Source: an uncultured Subdoligranulum sp.
GTDB taxonomy: Bacteria > Bacillota > Clostridia > Oscillospirales > Ruminococcaceae
DNA length: 64,000 nucleotides
Assembly (NCBI GenBank): GCA_900545545.1
Contig: UQZO01000005.1
Location: 83,926 to 147,925 of the forward strand
Direction: 5' to 3'
Shown here: positions 17,629 to 26,773 of the stretch, in pieces
Numbering within the stretch: the stretch's first letter is position 1
How the letters are laid out: each line of letters starts with the position of its first letter
Program-made: the position numbers and the translations under genes
The notes under the pieces: model-generated
Told to the model about the DNA's origin: nothing
Database searches by the model: none
What the model saw: the letters and a program-made list of their open reading frames with translations, nothing else

Positions 17629-19875
17629 ATGGGTATTCAATTCGACACCGCCACAGGCGTTTTTGCACTGGAAACCGCACACACCAGCTACCACATGCAG
17701 GTGGACCCGCGGGGACATCTGCTGCACTTGTACTACGGTCGCAGCATCGGCCAGGGCAGCCTGAAAGCGCTGTACCCCCGGGCTGACCACGGTTTTTCGC
17801 CGGACTACTACCCCTGCCGCCGGGAGCGCGGCGTCTCCCCGGATGTGCTCCCCCAGGAGTACACCGGCTGCAATGTAGGCGACTTCCGGCTTTCCTGCCT
17901 GGTCGTCCGCGATGAGACCGGTGCCGCCGGTGCGGATTTTGTCTATGTTTCCCACCGCATCGAAGCCGGCAAGTATGCCCTGGAGGGCCTGCCCTGTGCC
18001 CACGAGGAAGACGGCGACGCCGAGACCCTGTGCATCACCCTGCGGGATTTCGTCACCGGGCTGGAGCTGGACCTTCTGTACGGCGTATTTGCCGACCAGG
18101 ATATCATCACCCGCGCCGCCCGGCTGCGCAACAACGGCACCCATACCCTGCGGCTGGAAAAGGCCGCGTCCCTCTGCCTGGATTTTCCCTTCGGTGAATG
18201 GGATCTGATCCACTTCCACGGCCGCCACGCCATGGAACGCCAGATGGAGCGCACGCCCCTGGCCAACGCCATCCAGACCGTTTCCTCCACCCGTGGCGCT
18301 TCCAGCCACCACCACAATCCCTTTGTGATCCTGTGCGACCGGGACGCCACCGAGACTTCCGGCTTGTGCTACGGCATGATGCTGGTATACTCCGGCAGCC
18401 ACCGCACCGACATCGAGGTAGACCAGAACGGTTCCACCCGCCTGGTCAGCGGCATCCACGACGAGCGCTTCAGCTGGAAGCTGGAGCCCGGGGATGCCTT
18501 CACGGCGCCGGAAGCCCTGCTGAGCTGCTCTTACGAGGGCCTGACCACCCTGTCCCAGCATTACCAGCACTTTGTGCGGCACAACATCTGCCGCAGCCCC
18601 TTCCGCTTTACCCGCCGCCCGGTGCTCATCAACAACTGGGAGGCCACCTACTTCCAGTTCACCACCGACACCATCTGCCGCATTGCCGAGAAGGCCGCCA
18701 GCCTGGGTGTCGAGATGCTGGTGCTGGACGACGGCTGGTTCGGCAAGCGCAACGACGACAACAGCGGTCTGGGCGACTGGTATGTCAACGAGAAGAAGCT
18801 GCCCGGCGGCCTGAACCCGCTGATTGAGCGCATCAACGCCCTGGGCATGAAGTTCGGCATCTGGGTAGAGCCGGAGATGATCAGCGAAGATTCCGACCTT
18901 TACCGCGCCCACCACGACTGGGCACTGCGCCTGCCCGGCCGTGACCCCGCCATGGGCCGCAACCAGCTGGTGCTGGACCTGGGCCGCGAGGAAGTGGTGG
19001 ACTACCTGACCGAGGTGCTCAGCGACCTTCTGCGCAACCACCACATTGAATATGTAAAATGGGACATGAACCGCAACATGTCCGACGTATACAGCCAGGC
19101 CCTGCCGCCGGAGCGCCAGGGTGAGGTAGCCCACCGGTACATGCTGGGCGTCTACCGCCTGCTGGACCGCCTGACCACCGCCTTCCCCAACGTGCTGTTT
19201 GAGGGCTGCGCGGGCGGCGGCGGACGCTTCGACGCCGGTATGCTGACCTACTTCCCGCAGATCTGGTGCAGCGATGACACCGACGCCGTCGAGCGGCTGA
19301 CCATCCAGCACGGCACCTCCTTCGGCTATCCCGTTTCCGCCATGGGCGCCCATGTTTCGGCCTGCCCCAACCACCAGACCGGCCGCACCACCCCGCTGTG
19401 GACCCGCGCCGTGGTGGCCATGAGCGGCACCTTCGGCTATGAGCTGGACCTGGGCAAGCTGACCGACGAGGAATGCGAACAGGTCAAGGAGCAGATCGCC
19501 GCCTTCAAGGAACTGTACGATGTGCTGCAGAACGGCCGCTACTACCGCTTGAGCGACCCGGCCCGCCAGCCCCGCTACACCGCCTGGCAGACCGTGACCG
19601 AAAAAGAAGCCCTGGTCAACCTGGTCATCACCCATACCGAAGCCAACTCCCGCCCGCTGCACATCTGCCTGCGCGGTCTGGAGGAGGACGCCCTCTACCG
19701 TGTGGAGAGCCTGCGCCTGTACGGCACCACCTCCACGCCGGAAAGCGGCCCCGCCGATGCCGACGGATATGCCGGTGCCGTGTACAGCGGCAGCACCCTG
19801 ATGTACGCCGGCTACACCCTGCCCCAGCTGGTGGGTGACTACCCCAGCGTGCAGCTGCACCTGGTGCGTGTGTGA
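17629..19875 (+). CDS. Alpha-galactosidase, GH36
   Basis: A 748-residue cytosolic enzyme that removes alpha-1,6-galactose from raffinose-family sugars or melibiose. It has a beta-supersandwich N-terminal domain, then the barrel with NNWEATYF and VLDDGWFGKRN. The nucleophile is Asp479 in YVKWDMNRN, and the acid/base is Asp549 in CSDDTDAVER. No signal peptide. The ATG at 17629 has AGGAGGT 8 nt upstream; an earlier in-frame start has none. It follows the importer genes and precedes an amylosucrase, so import, galactose removal and sucrose cleavage are encoded in order. Confidence 0.96.
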   Translation: MGIQFDTATGVFALETAHTSYHMQVDPRGHLLHLYYGRSIGQGSLKALYPRADHGFSPDYYPCRRERGVSPDVLPQEYTGCNVGDFRLSCLVVRDETGAAGADFVYVSHRIEAGKYALEGLPCAHEEDGDAETLCITLRDFVTGLELDLLYGVFADQDIITRAARLRNNGTHTLRLEKAASLCLDFPFGEWDLIHFHGRHAMERQMERTPLANAIQTVSSTRGASSHHHNPFVILCDRDATETSGLCYGMMLVYSGSHRTDIEVDQNGSTRLVSGIHDERFSWKLEPGDAFTAPEALLSCSYEGLTTLSQHYQHFVRHNICRSPFRFTRRPVLINNWEATYFQFTTDTICRIAEKAASLGVEMLVLDDGWFGKRNDDNSGLGDWYVNEKKLPGGLNPLIERINALGMKFGIWVEPEMISEDSDLYRAHHDWALRLPGRDPAMGRNQLVLDLGREEVVDYLTEVLSDLLRNHHIEYVKWDMNRNMSDVYSQALPPERQGEVAHRYMLGVYRLLDRLTTAFPNVLFEGCAGGGGRFDAGMLTYFPQIWCSDDTDAVERLTIQHGTSFGYPVSAMGAHVSACPNHQTGRTTPLWTRAVVAMSGTFGYELDLGKLTDEECEQVKEQIAAFKELYDVLQNGRYYRLSDPARQPRYTAWQTVTEKEALVNLVITHTEANSRPLHICLRGLEEDALYRVESLRLYGTTSTPESGPADADGYAGAVYSGSTLMYAGYTLPQLVGDYPSVQLHLVRV

Positions 19876-19895
19876 AGGAAAAAGGAGGAATCCTG

Positions 19896-22148
19896 ATGAA
19901 ATCTTCAAAGAATAAAAAGGCGGCCGCCCGCAAAGCCGCCGCGGCAGCCCGAGCCAACGCCGCCAAGCAGGCCGCCCCGGCTGCCAAAACTGAACCGGTA
20001 AAGGAGGCCCCGGCCAAGGCCGAGCCTGCAAAGGAAGCAGCCCCGACCGCTCCCGCGGCCAAGACCGAGACCCAGCCCGCCCTGAAGGCAGCCCCTGTCC
20101 AGGAGAAACTGAACGCGGCACCGACCCAGGAGAAACTCAAGGCTGCCCCGGTGCAGGAAAAGCTGAAGGCCGCCCCGGTGCAGGAAAAACTGAAGGCGGC
20201 TCCCAAGCAGGAGAAGCTCAAGGCCGCCCCCACCCCCGAAAAACTGAAAGCCGCGCCCAAGAAGGAAGCGCTGAAAGCTGCCCCCGCCCAGAGCAGCGCC
20301 GAGGATGACGCCGCCTTTGAGCGCCGCCTGGCCCGCCATTATGACGAGCTGAAATGGCTGTACTGCGAGCTGTACCACGGCGACGTGCAGGCCTTTGATT
20401 ACTGCGTGAGCATGCTGCGCAAAGCCTGGGCCGACCGCAAACCGGCCCTGCGTGCCCAGGATGCCGCCCGGGAGGCCGACCCCAACTGGTACCGCCGCCA
20501 GGACCTGCTGGGCATGATGATGTACACCAATGCCTTTGCGGGCACCCTGAAAGGCGTGGAGGAAAAGCTGCCCTACATCCAGGAATGCGGTGTGAACTAC
20601 CTGCACCTGATGCCGCTGCTGCAGAGCCCCAAGGGCCGCAGCGACGGCGGCTATGCGGTGGCGGACTTCCGCACCGTACAGCCGGAACTGGGCACCATGG
20701 ACGACCTGGAGCATCTGGCCGATGCCTGCCGCGAGAAGGGCATGAGCCTCTGTCTGGACTTCGTCATGAACCACACCAGCGAGGACCACGAGTGGGCCAA
20801 AAAGGCCCGTGCGGGCGAGCCGGGCTACCGCGACCGGTACTTCTTCTACGACAACTGGGATATCCCCAACGAGTTTGAAAAGACGGTGCCCCAGGTCTTC
20901 CCCACCACGGCGCCGGGTAGCTTTACCTGGCTGGACGACTGCCAGCAGGTGGTTATGACCAACTTCTACCCCTACCAGTGGGACCTGAACTACGCCAACC
21001 CCGTGGTGTTCAACGACATGACGGAGAACCTGCTCTACCTGACCAACCGCGGCATTGACGTCATCCGTCTGGATGCCGTGCCCTACATCTGGAAAGAGCT
21101 GGGCACCACTTGCCGCAACCTGCCCCAGGTCCATACCCTGGTGCGGATGATGCGGATGGTCTGTGAGATCGTCTGCCCCAGCGTGCTGCTGCTGGGCGAG
21201 GTGGTTATGGAGCCCGCCAAGGTCGTGCCCTACTTCGGCACGCCGGAAAAGCCGGAATGCCACATGCTGTACAACGTCACCACCATGGCCACCACCTGGA
21301 ATTCTCTGGCCACGGGGGATGTTTCGCTGCTGCGCCACCAGATGGATACCGTCTGCGCGCTGCCCCGGGATTTCCTGTTCCTCAACTATCTGCGCTGCCA
21401 CGATGACATCGGCTGGGGCCTGGATTATCCCTGGCTGGGGTCCCGCTTCGGCACCCAGGAAGTGCCCCACAAGAAGTTCCTGAACGACTGGTTCACCGGC
21501 AAATGGCCGGGCAGCGACAGCCGCGGCGAACTGTACAACGACGACCCGCGCCTGGGCGACGCCCGCCTGTGCGGCACCACCGCCTCGCTGTGCGGTGTGG
21601 AGGCGGCCGACTTTGAGCAGGACCCCTTCAAGATGGAACGCGCCATCTCCTGCGACCTGATGCTCCATGCCTGGATGCTGGTGCAGAGCGGCATTCCCGT
21701 GCTGTACAGCGGCGACGAGATCGGCCAGCTGAACGATTACACCTACCACGATGACCCCGAAAAGGCCGACGACAGCCGCTACATCCACCGGGGCAACTTC
21801 CAGTGGGATCTGGCCGAGCTGCGCCACGACACCACCACCCGCCAGGGCAAGCAGTTTGAGGGTCTGCGCCGTCTGGAGACCATCCGCGCCGGGGAGAAAG
21901 CCTTTGACGCCCAGGCCGATGTGTGGACCTTCGACACCGGCAGCAGCCATGTGCTGGGTGTGGGCCGCTGGTACCAGGGCCACAAGCTTATCGCCTTCTT
22001 CAACTTCAGCCCCGAGTTCGTCCATGTCTCCTCCTGGGAGAAGGGCCCCTACGACGAGCTGATGTACGGCGGCCACCGCGAGGATCTGAACGATGTGGAG
22101 CTGTATCCCTACGGCTTCGCCTGGTTCCTGCACACCGAAGACATCTGA
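19896..22148 (+). CDS. Amylosucrase-like GH13 enzyme with Ala/Lys-rich N-terminal tail
   Basis: A 750-residue protein. From about residue 145 it matches amylosucrases (GH13_4): DLLGMMMYTNAFAGTLKGV, LHLMPLLQSPKGRSDGGYAV, DFVMNHTSEDHEW, nucleophile Asp393 in VIRLDAVPY, acid/base Glu435 in LLLGEVVM, and RCHDDIGW. It would convert sucrose to an alpha-glucan plus fructose, the step after alpha-galactosidase action on raffinose. The first 140 residues are unusual: a KKAAARKAAAAARANAA segment, then eight 9-residue units of the type LKAAPVQEK (residues 63-132). There is no signal peptide. The ATG at 19896 has AAGGAGG upstream, 20 bp after the previous stop. Sucrose hydrolase or phosphorylase activity is possible but less likely. 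Confidence 0.88.
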   Translation: MKSSKNKKAAARKAAAAARANAAKQAAPAAKTEPVKEAPAKAEPAKEAAPTAPAAKTETQPALKAAPVQEKLNAAPTQEKLKAAPVQEKLKAAPVQEKLKAAPKQEKLKAAPTPEKLKAAPKKEALKAAPAQSSAEDDAAFERRLARHYDELKWLYCELYHGDVQAFDYCVSMLRKAWADRKPALRAQDAAREADPNWYRRQDLLGMMMYTNAFAGTLKGVEEKLPYIQECGVNYLHLMPLLQSPKGRSDGGYAVADFRTVQPELGTMDDLEHLADACREKGMSLCLDFVMNHTSEDHEWAKKARAGEPGYRDRYFFYDNWDIPNEFEKTVPQVFPTTAPGSFTWLDDCQQVVMTNFYPYQWDLNYANPVVFNDMTENLLYLTNRGIDVIRLDAVPYIWKELGTTCRNLPQVHTLVRMMRMVCEIVCPSVLLLGEVVMEPAKVVPYFGTPEKPECHMLYNVTTMATTWNSLATGDVSLLRHQMDTVCALPRDFLFLNYLRCHDDIGWGLDYPWLGSRFGTQEVPHKKFLNDWFTGKWPGSDSRGELYNDDPRLGDARLCGTTASLCGVEAADFEQDPFKMERAISCDLMLHAWMLVQSGIPVLYSGDEIGQLNDYTYHDDPEKADDSRYIHRGNFQWDLAELRHDTTTRQGKQFEGLRRLETIRAGEKAFDAQADVWTFDTGSSHVLGVGRWYQGHKLIAFFNFSPEFVHVSSWEKGPYDELMYGGHREDLNDVELYPYGFAWFLHTEDI
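20082..20291 (+). repeat. Tandem 27-bp repeats coding the LKAAPxQEK tail
   Basis: About eight in-frame 27-bp units, two of them nearly the same at DNA level, code for LKAAPVQEK-type nonapeptides. Copy number may vary between strains. Confidence 0.85.
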
Positions 22149-22173
22149 CAACTCCCGTTTTTCCCCCATAGAA

Positions 22174-22216
22174 AGCAGAAGAGGCACCCCAGCCGGGGTG
22201 CCTCTTCTGCTGTTTT
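22174..22216. terminator. Strong terminator between amylosucrase and beta-galactosidase genes
   Basis: A 17-bp perfect stem, AGCAGAAGAGGCACCCC / GGGGTGCCTCTTCTGCT, with an AGCC loop and a T run on the plus strand. It lies between convergent genes. Confidence 0.93.
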
Positions 22217-22238
22217 TATGGAAAAGTCACAAAAAGGG

Positions 22239-25028
22239 TCAGCGCAGCAAAATGCGGAACCGCACCGTGTAGTCCTGCGCACCGCTCAGGCGGTAGGCTT
22301 CCTCCACGTCGGTGCCCCAGCTGTCGATGCCGCCCACGCCGCGCACGGCGCCCAGCACCGTGACACTGGTGCGGCCGGTGGCGGGCAGCTCACAGGGATG
22401 CTGCGCGGCTTCCAGCTCCTGGGCGGTGTTGGGCAGAGCGCTGAAGGCAAACGGCGTACCGCAGCTTTGCAGTTCCAGCGCAGCGGTGGTGCGGCCGCGG
22501 GCGTCCCGCTGCTGCAAAACCGCCCGCCGGGTGTACATATGCAGGCCGCCCTCCTGGGGAACCAGGTGGGGCTCGATGTGAGGCACTTCCTCGAAGCAGC
22601 CGAACTCTGCCCCCTTGTACCGGTCGGGATAGGTCTCGCCCGAAAGGCCGGTCCAGCGGGTGACCGTTACCGGGTCCGCCGTCTGGAATTTCACACCGAA
22701 GCAGGGCAGCTCCGGCGCTTCGGCAACGCCGTGGTAGGCAGCTTCCACTTCCAGCGCGCTGCGGTCGGTGACCGTGTAGGTCAGCACCGCCTCGGCCCCG
22801 GGCACCCCCACCAGGGGGAACCGGTATTGTACCGTCACACGGTCAGACGTTTCCAACACCACTTCGGGCTGCCCTGCTTTGGCCAGCGTATCGGCCGCCA
22901 GCCAGGCGGCGCTGCGCTGGGGGAAACCGCAGCCGCGGTCGTTATCGGTGGAAGCACGCCACACCGCCGGGCGCGGGGCGCGCCACAGCCATTCGGTGCC
23001 GCCGATGCGCAGCGAAACCGGGCCACCCTCGGTGTAGGAGAAAAGGATTTCAAAGCCATCGCCCTTGACGCCCAGGTTGCCGTCGCCCTCGGTGACGGTG
23101 AGGGGCACGGTGGGGCGGGCCTGCCATTCGGCAGCCAGCGCGGCATCCGCCGCCCGGGCCTTTGCCGCGTTGCCGGCATCGTGGGCCGCACGGTCGGCCT
23201 CCTCGGCGTACCAGTAGCGGACTTCCTGCATGGCGGGCTTCTCGGCGCCGTCGGCGTAGACAATGCCGTTGCCGCTGAAGTTATAGTCGGTGGTGCGCTC
23301 GCCGAAGTCGCCGCCGTAGCCCAGCACGCGGCGGCCCAGGGCGTCGGTATGGGTCAGCGCCTGGTCCATGTAGTCCCAGATAAAGCCGCCCTGATACTGG
23401 GGATATTCCTCCGCCAGGCGGATATAGCTTTCCATGCCGCCCAGGCTGTTGCCCATATCGTGCATGTACTCGCAGAGGATAAAGGGCTTGGCCGGGGCGG
23501 ATTCCAGATAGTCCCGGATTTCCCAGGGTTTGGCGTACATCCGGCTTTCCATATCGCTGATGGCATCAAAGGCCCGGTTGTGGAAAACGCCCTCGTAGTG
23601 CACCAGGCGGCCGGGGTCCTGCTCATGGAAGAACTGGCTCATGGCCAGAATGTCCTCCCCGGCATAGCTCTCGTTGCCGCAGGACCAGATAAGCACCGCC
23701 GCGTGGTTTTTATCCCGCTCAAACATGCTGCGGGCGCGGTCCACCACGCAGTCTTTCCACTCCGGCAGGCTGCCCGGCACATTCCAGCTGGGTTCCACGG
23801 CGCCCAGTTTCTGCCAGCTGCCGTGGCTTTCCAGGTTGGCTTCATCGATCATGTAGATGCCGTTTTCATCGCACAGATCGTACCACAGGCTCTGGTTGGG
23901 ATAGTGGCAGGTGCGCACGGCGTTGATATTGTTGTTGCGGAAAACCTCCATGGCCGCATACATGTCCTCGGGGCCGATGGCACGGCCCTTCTCGGCGTTC
24001 CACTCGTGGCGGTTGACGCCGTTGAAGACCACCCGTTCCCCGTTCAAGCACATGACCCCGTCGATCATCTCAAACCGGCGGAAACCGATGTCGTAGGGCA
24101 CCACTTCCTGCACCGCGCCGTCGGCATCGGTCAGCGTCAGCAGCGCATGGTAGAGGGTGGGGGTCCCGTGGCTCCAGGGCTGTACCCCCTGCAGTTCCAG
24201 GGTATCATCGGTCACCGGGCCGTCGTAAAGGGCATAGCCCTCGTCGTCTACCAGGCGCAGCTGCACCTGGGCCCCCGCGGTCTCCCCTTCCAGTTTCAGG
24301 CGGGGTGCCAGCGTGCCGGTGGCGTTGTCCGTTTCCAGGCCCGCCCGCAGCCAGAGGTCCGCCAGATGGACCTTGGGTTTGGCGTAGAGGAATACCGAAC
24401 GGAAGATGCCCGAGAACCGGAAGAAGTCCTGGTCCTCGATCCAGGAAGCGCTGCACCGCTTGTGTACCTCCACACAAAGGCGGTTGACGCCTTCCTGCAG
24501 GCAGTCGGTAAGGTCAAAGTCCGACGGGGTGAAGCTGTCCTCGGCATAGCCTACAAAATGCCCGTTGCACCACAGGTACATGGCCTGTTCCACACCCTGG
24601 AAGCTGATGCAGACCCGCTGGCCCTGCAGCCCTTCGTCCAGGGTGAAGTCCAGCACATAGCTGCCCACCGGCGCATTGTCCCAGTCGATCTGGGGCGGGC
24701 GCAGCGCGGCGCGGCCGTCCCAGGGGTAGAGGGTGTTGGTGTATTGCAGTTCGCCGTAGCCCTGCAGCTCGATATGCCCCGGCACTTTGATGGTGCCAAA
24801 GGCGGAAAGATCGGCATCCGTCTGCCAGAAATCCGCCGGGCGGGCGGCGGGGTTGGAGCTCCAGCAAAAGCACCATTCGCCGTCCAGGCTCTGGCGCAGG
24901 CTGCTGCGCCCGGCCGCCACTTCCTCGACGGTGCGGTAAGCTACATGGTCGGAGTGGGCGTCCAACCGGTTGACGGCGAACACCGTGGGGTCAGTCAGCC
25001 AGCAAAGTTCCGGCTTGGTGGTATTCAT
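22239..25028 (-). CDS. lacZ: Beta-galactosidase, GH2 (LacZ type, long form)
   Basis: A 929-residue cytosolic enzyme that hydrolyses lactose and related beta-galactosides. It has the sugar-binding, immunoglobulin-like and barrel domains, then the beta-galactosidase small-chain domain. Acid/base Glu is in WSCGNESYAG and nucleophile Glu in ILCEYMHDMGNS; HNRAFDAISDMESRMY and the RYWYAEE region are also LacZ-like. The ATG at 25028 has AAAGGAG upstream and begins NTTKPELCWLTDPTVFAVNRL, the usual LacZ entry; an earlier in-frame start lies before that site. It is monocistronic with its own promoter, and no transporter is adjacent. Confidence 0.96.
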   Translation of the reverse strand: MNTTKPELCWLTDPTVFAVNRLDAHSDHVAYRTVEEVAAGRSSLRQSLDGEWCFCWSSNPAARPADFWQTDADLSAFGTIKVPGHIELQGYGELQYTNTLYPWDGRAALRPPQIDWDNAPVGSYVLDFTLDEGLQGQRVCISFQGVEQAMYLWCNGHFVGYAEDSFTPSDFDLTDCLQEGVNRLCVEVHKRCSASWIEDQDFFRFSGIFRSVFLYAKPKVHLADLWLRAGLETDNATGTLAPRLKLEGETAGAQVQLRLVDDEGYALYDGPVTDDTLELQGVQPWSHGTPTLYHALLTLTDADGAVQEVVPYDIGFRRFEMIDGVMCLNGERVVFNGVNRHEWNAEKGRAIGPEDMYAAMEVFRNNNINAVRTCHYPNQSLWYDLCDENGIYMIDEANLESHGSWQKLGAVEPSWNVPGSLPEWKDCVVDRARSMFERDKNHAAVLIWSCGNESYAGEDILAMSQFFHEQDPGRLVHYEGVFHNRAFDAISDMESRMYAKPWEIRDYLESAPAKPFILCEYMHDMGNSLGGMESYIRLAEEYPQYQGGFIWDYMDQALTHTDALGRRVLGYGGDFGERTTDYNFSGNGIVYADGAEKPAMQEVRYWYAEEADRAAHDAGNAAKARAADAALAAEWQARPTVPLTVTEGDGNLGVKGDGFEILFSYTEGGPVSLRIGGTEWLWRAPRPAVWRASTDNDRGCGFPQRSAAWLAADTLAKAGQPEVVLETSDRVTVQYRFPLVGVPGAEAVLTYTVTDRSALEVEAAYHGVAEAPELPCFGVKFQTADPVTVTRWTGLSGETYPDRYKGAEFGCFEEVPHIEPHLVPQEGGLHMYTRRAVLQQRDARGRTTAALELQSCGTPFAFSALPNTAQELEAAQHPCELPATGRTSVTVLGAVRGVGGIDSWGTDVEEAYRLSGAQDYTVRFRILLR

Positions 25029-25089
25029 AACACAGGGCTCCTTTCGATTTGGGAGTTCGGGCCGCTTGCAAAACGCCCTTTTACCCTCC

Positions 25090-25118
25090 AGTGTACAGCC
25101 TGACGGGCATCGACGCAA
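25090..25118 (-). promoter_or_regulatory. Promoter of the GH2 beta-galactosidase gene
   Basis: On the minus strand TTGCGT (25113-25118), a 17-bp spacer and TACACT (25090-25095). Confidence 0.5.
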
Positions 25119-25166
25119 CACCCTGGAAAAAATATTTTTTCGCGGGGAAGATTTCGCAAAATTTCA

Positions 25167-25195
25167 TTGTTTTTCACAACCAATGGTAGTAAAAT
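25167..25195 (+). promoter_or_regulatory. Promoter of the terminase gene pair
   Basis: TTGTTT (25167-25172), a 17-bp spacer and TAAAAT (25190-25195), about 80 bp before the small-subunit gene. It looks like an ordinary SigA promoter. Confidence 0.5.
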
Positions 25196-25273
25196 AGCAA
25201 TATCAAAACGCGCGGAAAGGCCCCTGCCGGACTGCGGGTTTTGTTTTTTTACCCAAAAGGAGGAATGCCATGC

Positions 25274-25465
25274 GTGAATGAGCTGACGCCGGAGCATGTG
25301 CTGGGGGAACTGGCCGCCATCGCCTTTGCCGAGCCCGGCGCGGAACGGGGCGGCCAGGCCATCAAGGTGGCCGACAAGCTGCGTGCCCTGGAGCTTTTGT
25401 ACAAGCATCTGGGCCTGGGCGACGGCCAGACCACAGAGGGGGTGGTCATTGTAGACGAACGGTAA
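25274..25465 (+). CDS. Truncated terminase small subunit-like protein
   Basis: A 63-residue protein. The core (VLGELAAIAFAEPG, then KVADKLRALELLYKHLGL) matches the C-terminal part of phage terminase small subunits (Terminase_2 type). The N-terminal DNA-binding helix-turn-helix is missing. I prefer the GTG at 25274, about 10 nt after AAGGAGG; the ATG at 25265 abuts the ribosome site. It lies 12 bp before the large-subunit gene, with which it is surely co-transcribed. Its shortness means it may bind the large subunit but not a pac site; that is inference. Confidence 0.7.
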   Translation: MNELTPEHVLGELAAIAFAEPGAERGGQAIKVADKLRALELLYKHLGLGDGQTTEGVVIVDER

Positions 25466-25477
25466 AGGAGGTGCGCT

Positions 25478-26722
25478 GTGCGCATACAACTGAAAAAGGT
25501 CATTCCATCGGTGTTCTGGCCGGTACATACGGCCATCCGCAGCGGCACCGTACAGGAGGTGGTCGCCAAAGGCGGCCGCGGCTCGGGCAAATCCAGCTAT
25601 CTTTCGCTGGAACTGGTGTACCAGCTGCTGCGGCACCCCGACTGCCACGCCGTGGTGCTGCGCAAGGTGGCGGGCACCCTGCGCAACAGTGTGTACAACC
25701 AGATCGTGTGGGCCATCGGTGCGCTGGGGTGCTCGGCCTATTTCCGCTGCACCGTCAGCCCCATGGAATGTACCTACCTGCCCACGGGGCAAAAAATTCT
25801 TTTTTTCGGCCTTGATGATGCGGGCAAGCTCAAAAGTTTGAAGGTGCCGTTCGGCGCCGTGGGGCTTTGTTGGTTTGAAGAGCTTGACCAGTTCGACGGG
25901 CCGGAGGAAGTGCGCAACGTGGAGCAGAGCATTCTGCGCGGCGGCGACTGGACCCTGACGCTGAAAAGCTTCAACCCGCCGGCCATGGCCCGCAGCTGGG
26001 TCAACCGCTATGCGCTGGAACCGCGCCCCGGCAAGCTGGTACACCATTCCACCTACCGGGACCTGCCGCGGTCCTTTCTGGGGGAGCGGTTCTGGGCGGA
26101 TGCCGAGCACCTGCAAAAGACCAATCCCGACGCTTACCGGCACGAATACGGCGGCGAGGTGGTGGGCAGCGGTGCGGCGGTGTTTGAAAACCTGGCCCTG
26201 CGCCCGGTGCCCGATGAAGAGATCGCCGCCTTTGACCGGCTGTACCACGGGGTGGACTGGGGCTGGTACCCCGACCCCTGGGCCTACAATGCCGTGTACT
26301 ACGATGCAGCCCGGCGCACACTGGTGATTTTTGACGAGCTGACCCGCACCCGCACCCCCAACCGGGACACCGCCAAACTCTTGGTGGAACGGGGCGTGGG
26401 CGGCGACGAGGGCGGGCTGCTGACCGCCGATGCCGCCGAGCCGAAATCCTGCGCCGACTACCGGGCGGCGGGGCTGCCCTGCCGCGCGGCTGTGAAAGGC
26501 CCCGGCAGCGTGCGGGAGAGCATGAAATGGCTGCAGGGGCTTGCCTCCATCGTCATTGACCCCGAGCGCTGCCCTGCCACGGCGGCGGAGTTCAGCGAGT
26601 ATGAGTACGAGCGGGACGACCGCACCGGCGAGGTACTGCCCGGCTACCCCGATGTAAACAACCACCACATTGACGCGGTGCGCTATGCGGTGGAGAGCAT
26701 CTGGCGGCGGCGGGGCGTATAA
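25478..26722 (+). CDS. Phage terminase large subunit, PBSX/Terminase_3 type, orphan
   Basis: A 414-residue DNA-packaging motor protein. Walker A is GGRGSGKS (residues 32-39), and the Walker B region is VGLCWFEELDQF. A C-terminal RNase H-like nuclease has acidic residues in HGVDWGW, IFDELTRTRT and NNHHIDAVRYAVE. No frame break is seen. The GTG start at 25478 follows AAAGGAGG. Apart from the truncated small subunit upstream there is no portal, protease, capsid, tail, integrase or lysis gene: a terminator follows at once, and host-like genes flank it. Base composition matches its neighbours. Confidence 0.92.
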   Translation: MRIQLKKVIPSVFWPVHTAIRSGTVQEVVAKGGRGSGKSSYLSLELVYQLLRHPDCHAVVLRKVAGTLRNSVYNQIVWAIGALGCSAYFRCTVSPMECTYLPTGQKILFFGLDDAGKLKSLKVPFGAVGLCWFEELDQFDGPEEVRNVEQSILRGGDWTLTLKSFNPPAMARSWVNRYALEPRPGKLVHHSTYRDLPRSFLGERFWADAEHLQKTNPDAYRHEYGGEVVGSGAAVFENLALRPVPDEEIAAFDRLYHGVDWGWYPDPWAYNAVYYDAARRTLVIFDELTRTRTPNRDTAKLLVERGVGGDEGGLLTADAAEPKSCADYRAAGLPCRAAVKGPGSVRESMKWLQGLASIVIDPERCPATAAEFSEYEYERDDRTGEVLPGYPDVNNHHIDAVRYAVESIWRRRGV

Positions 26723-26731
26723 GGCAAACAA

Positions 26732-26766
26732 AACAGGGGACTGCCTGCAGGCAGTCCCCTGTTTTT
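26732..26766 (+). terminator. Terminator of the terminase pair
   Basis: AACAGGGGACTGCC-TGCA-GGCAGTCCCCTGTT followed by TTTG. It also serves the convergent membrane gene. Confidence 0.9.
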
Positions 26767-26773
26767 GTGTTTG

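Noticed and set aside
19896..22148. Trehalose synthase or generic alpha-amylase
   Set aside because: The segment order and spacing (LFAGDLKG-like entry, SDGGYAV, RCHDDIGW) fit amylosucrases better.
22218..25103. A 961-codon open frame antisense to the GH2 beta-galactosidase gene
   Set aside because: No ribosome site, no recognisable domain, residue use rich in Gly/His/Val/Gln. It mirrors the GC-rich codons of lacZ.
25241..26766. A prophage remnant with attachment sites
   Set aside because: I looked for integrase, portal, capsid, repressor and flanking direct repeats and saw none; only the terminase pair can be supported.
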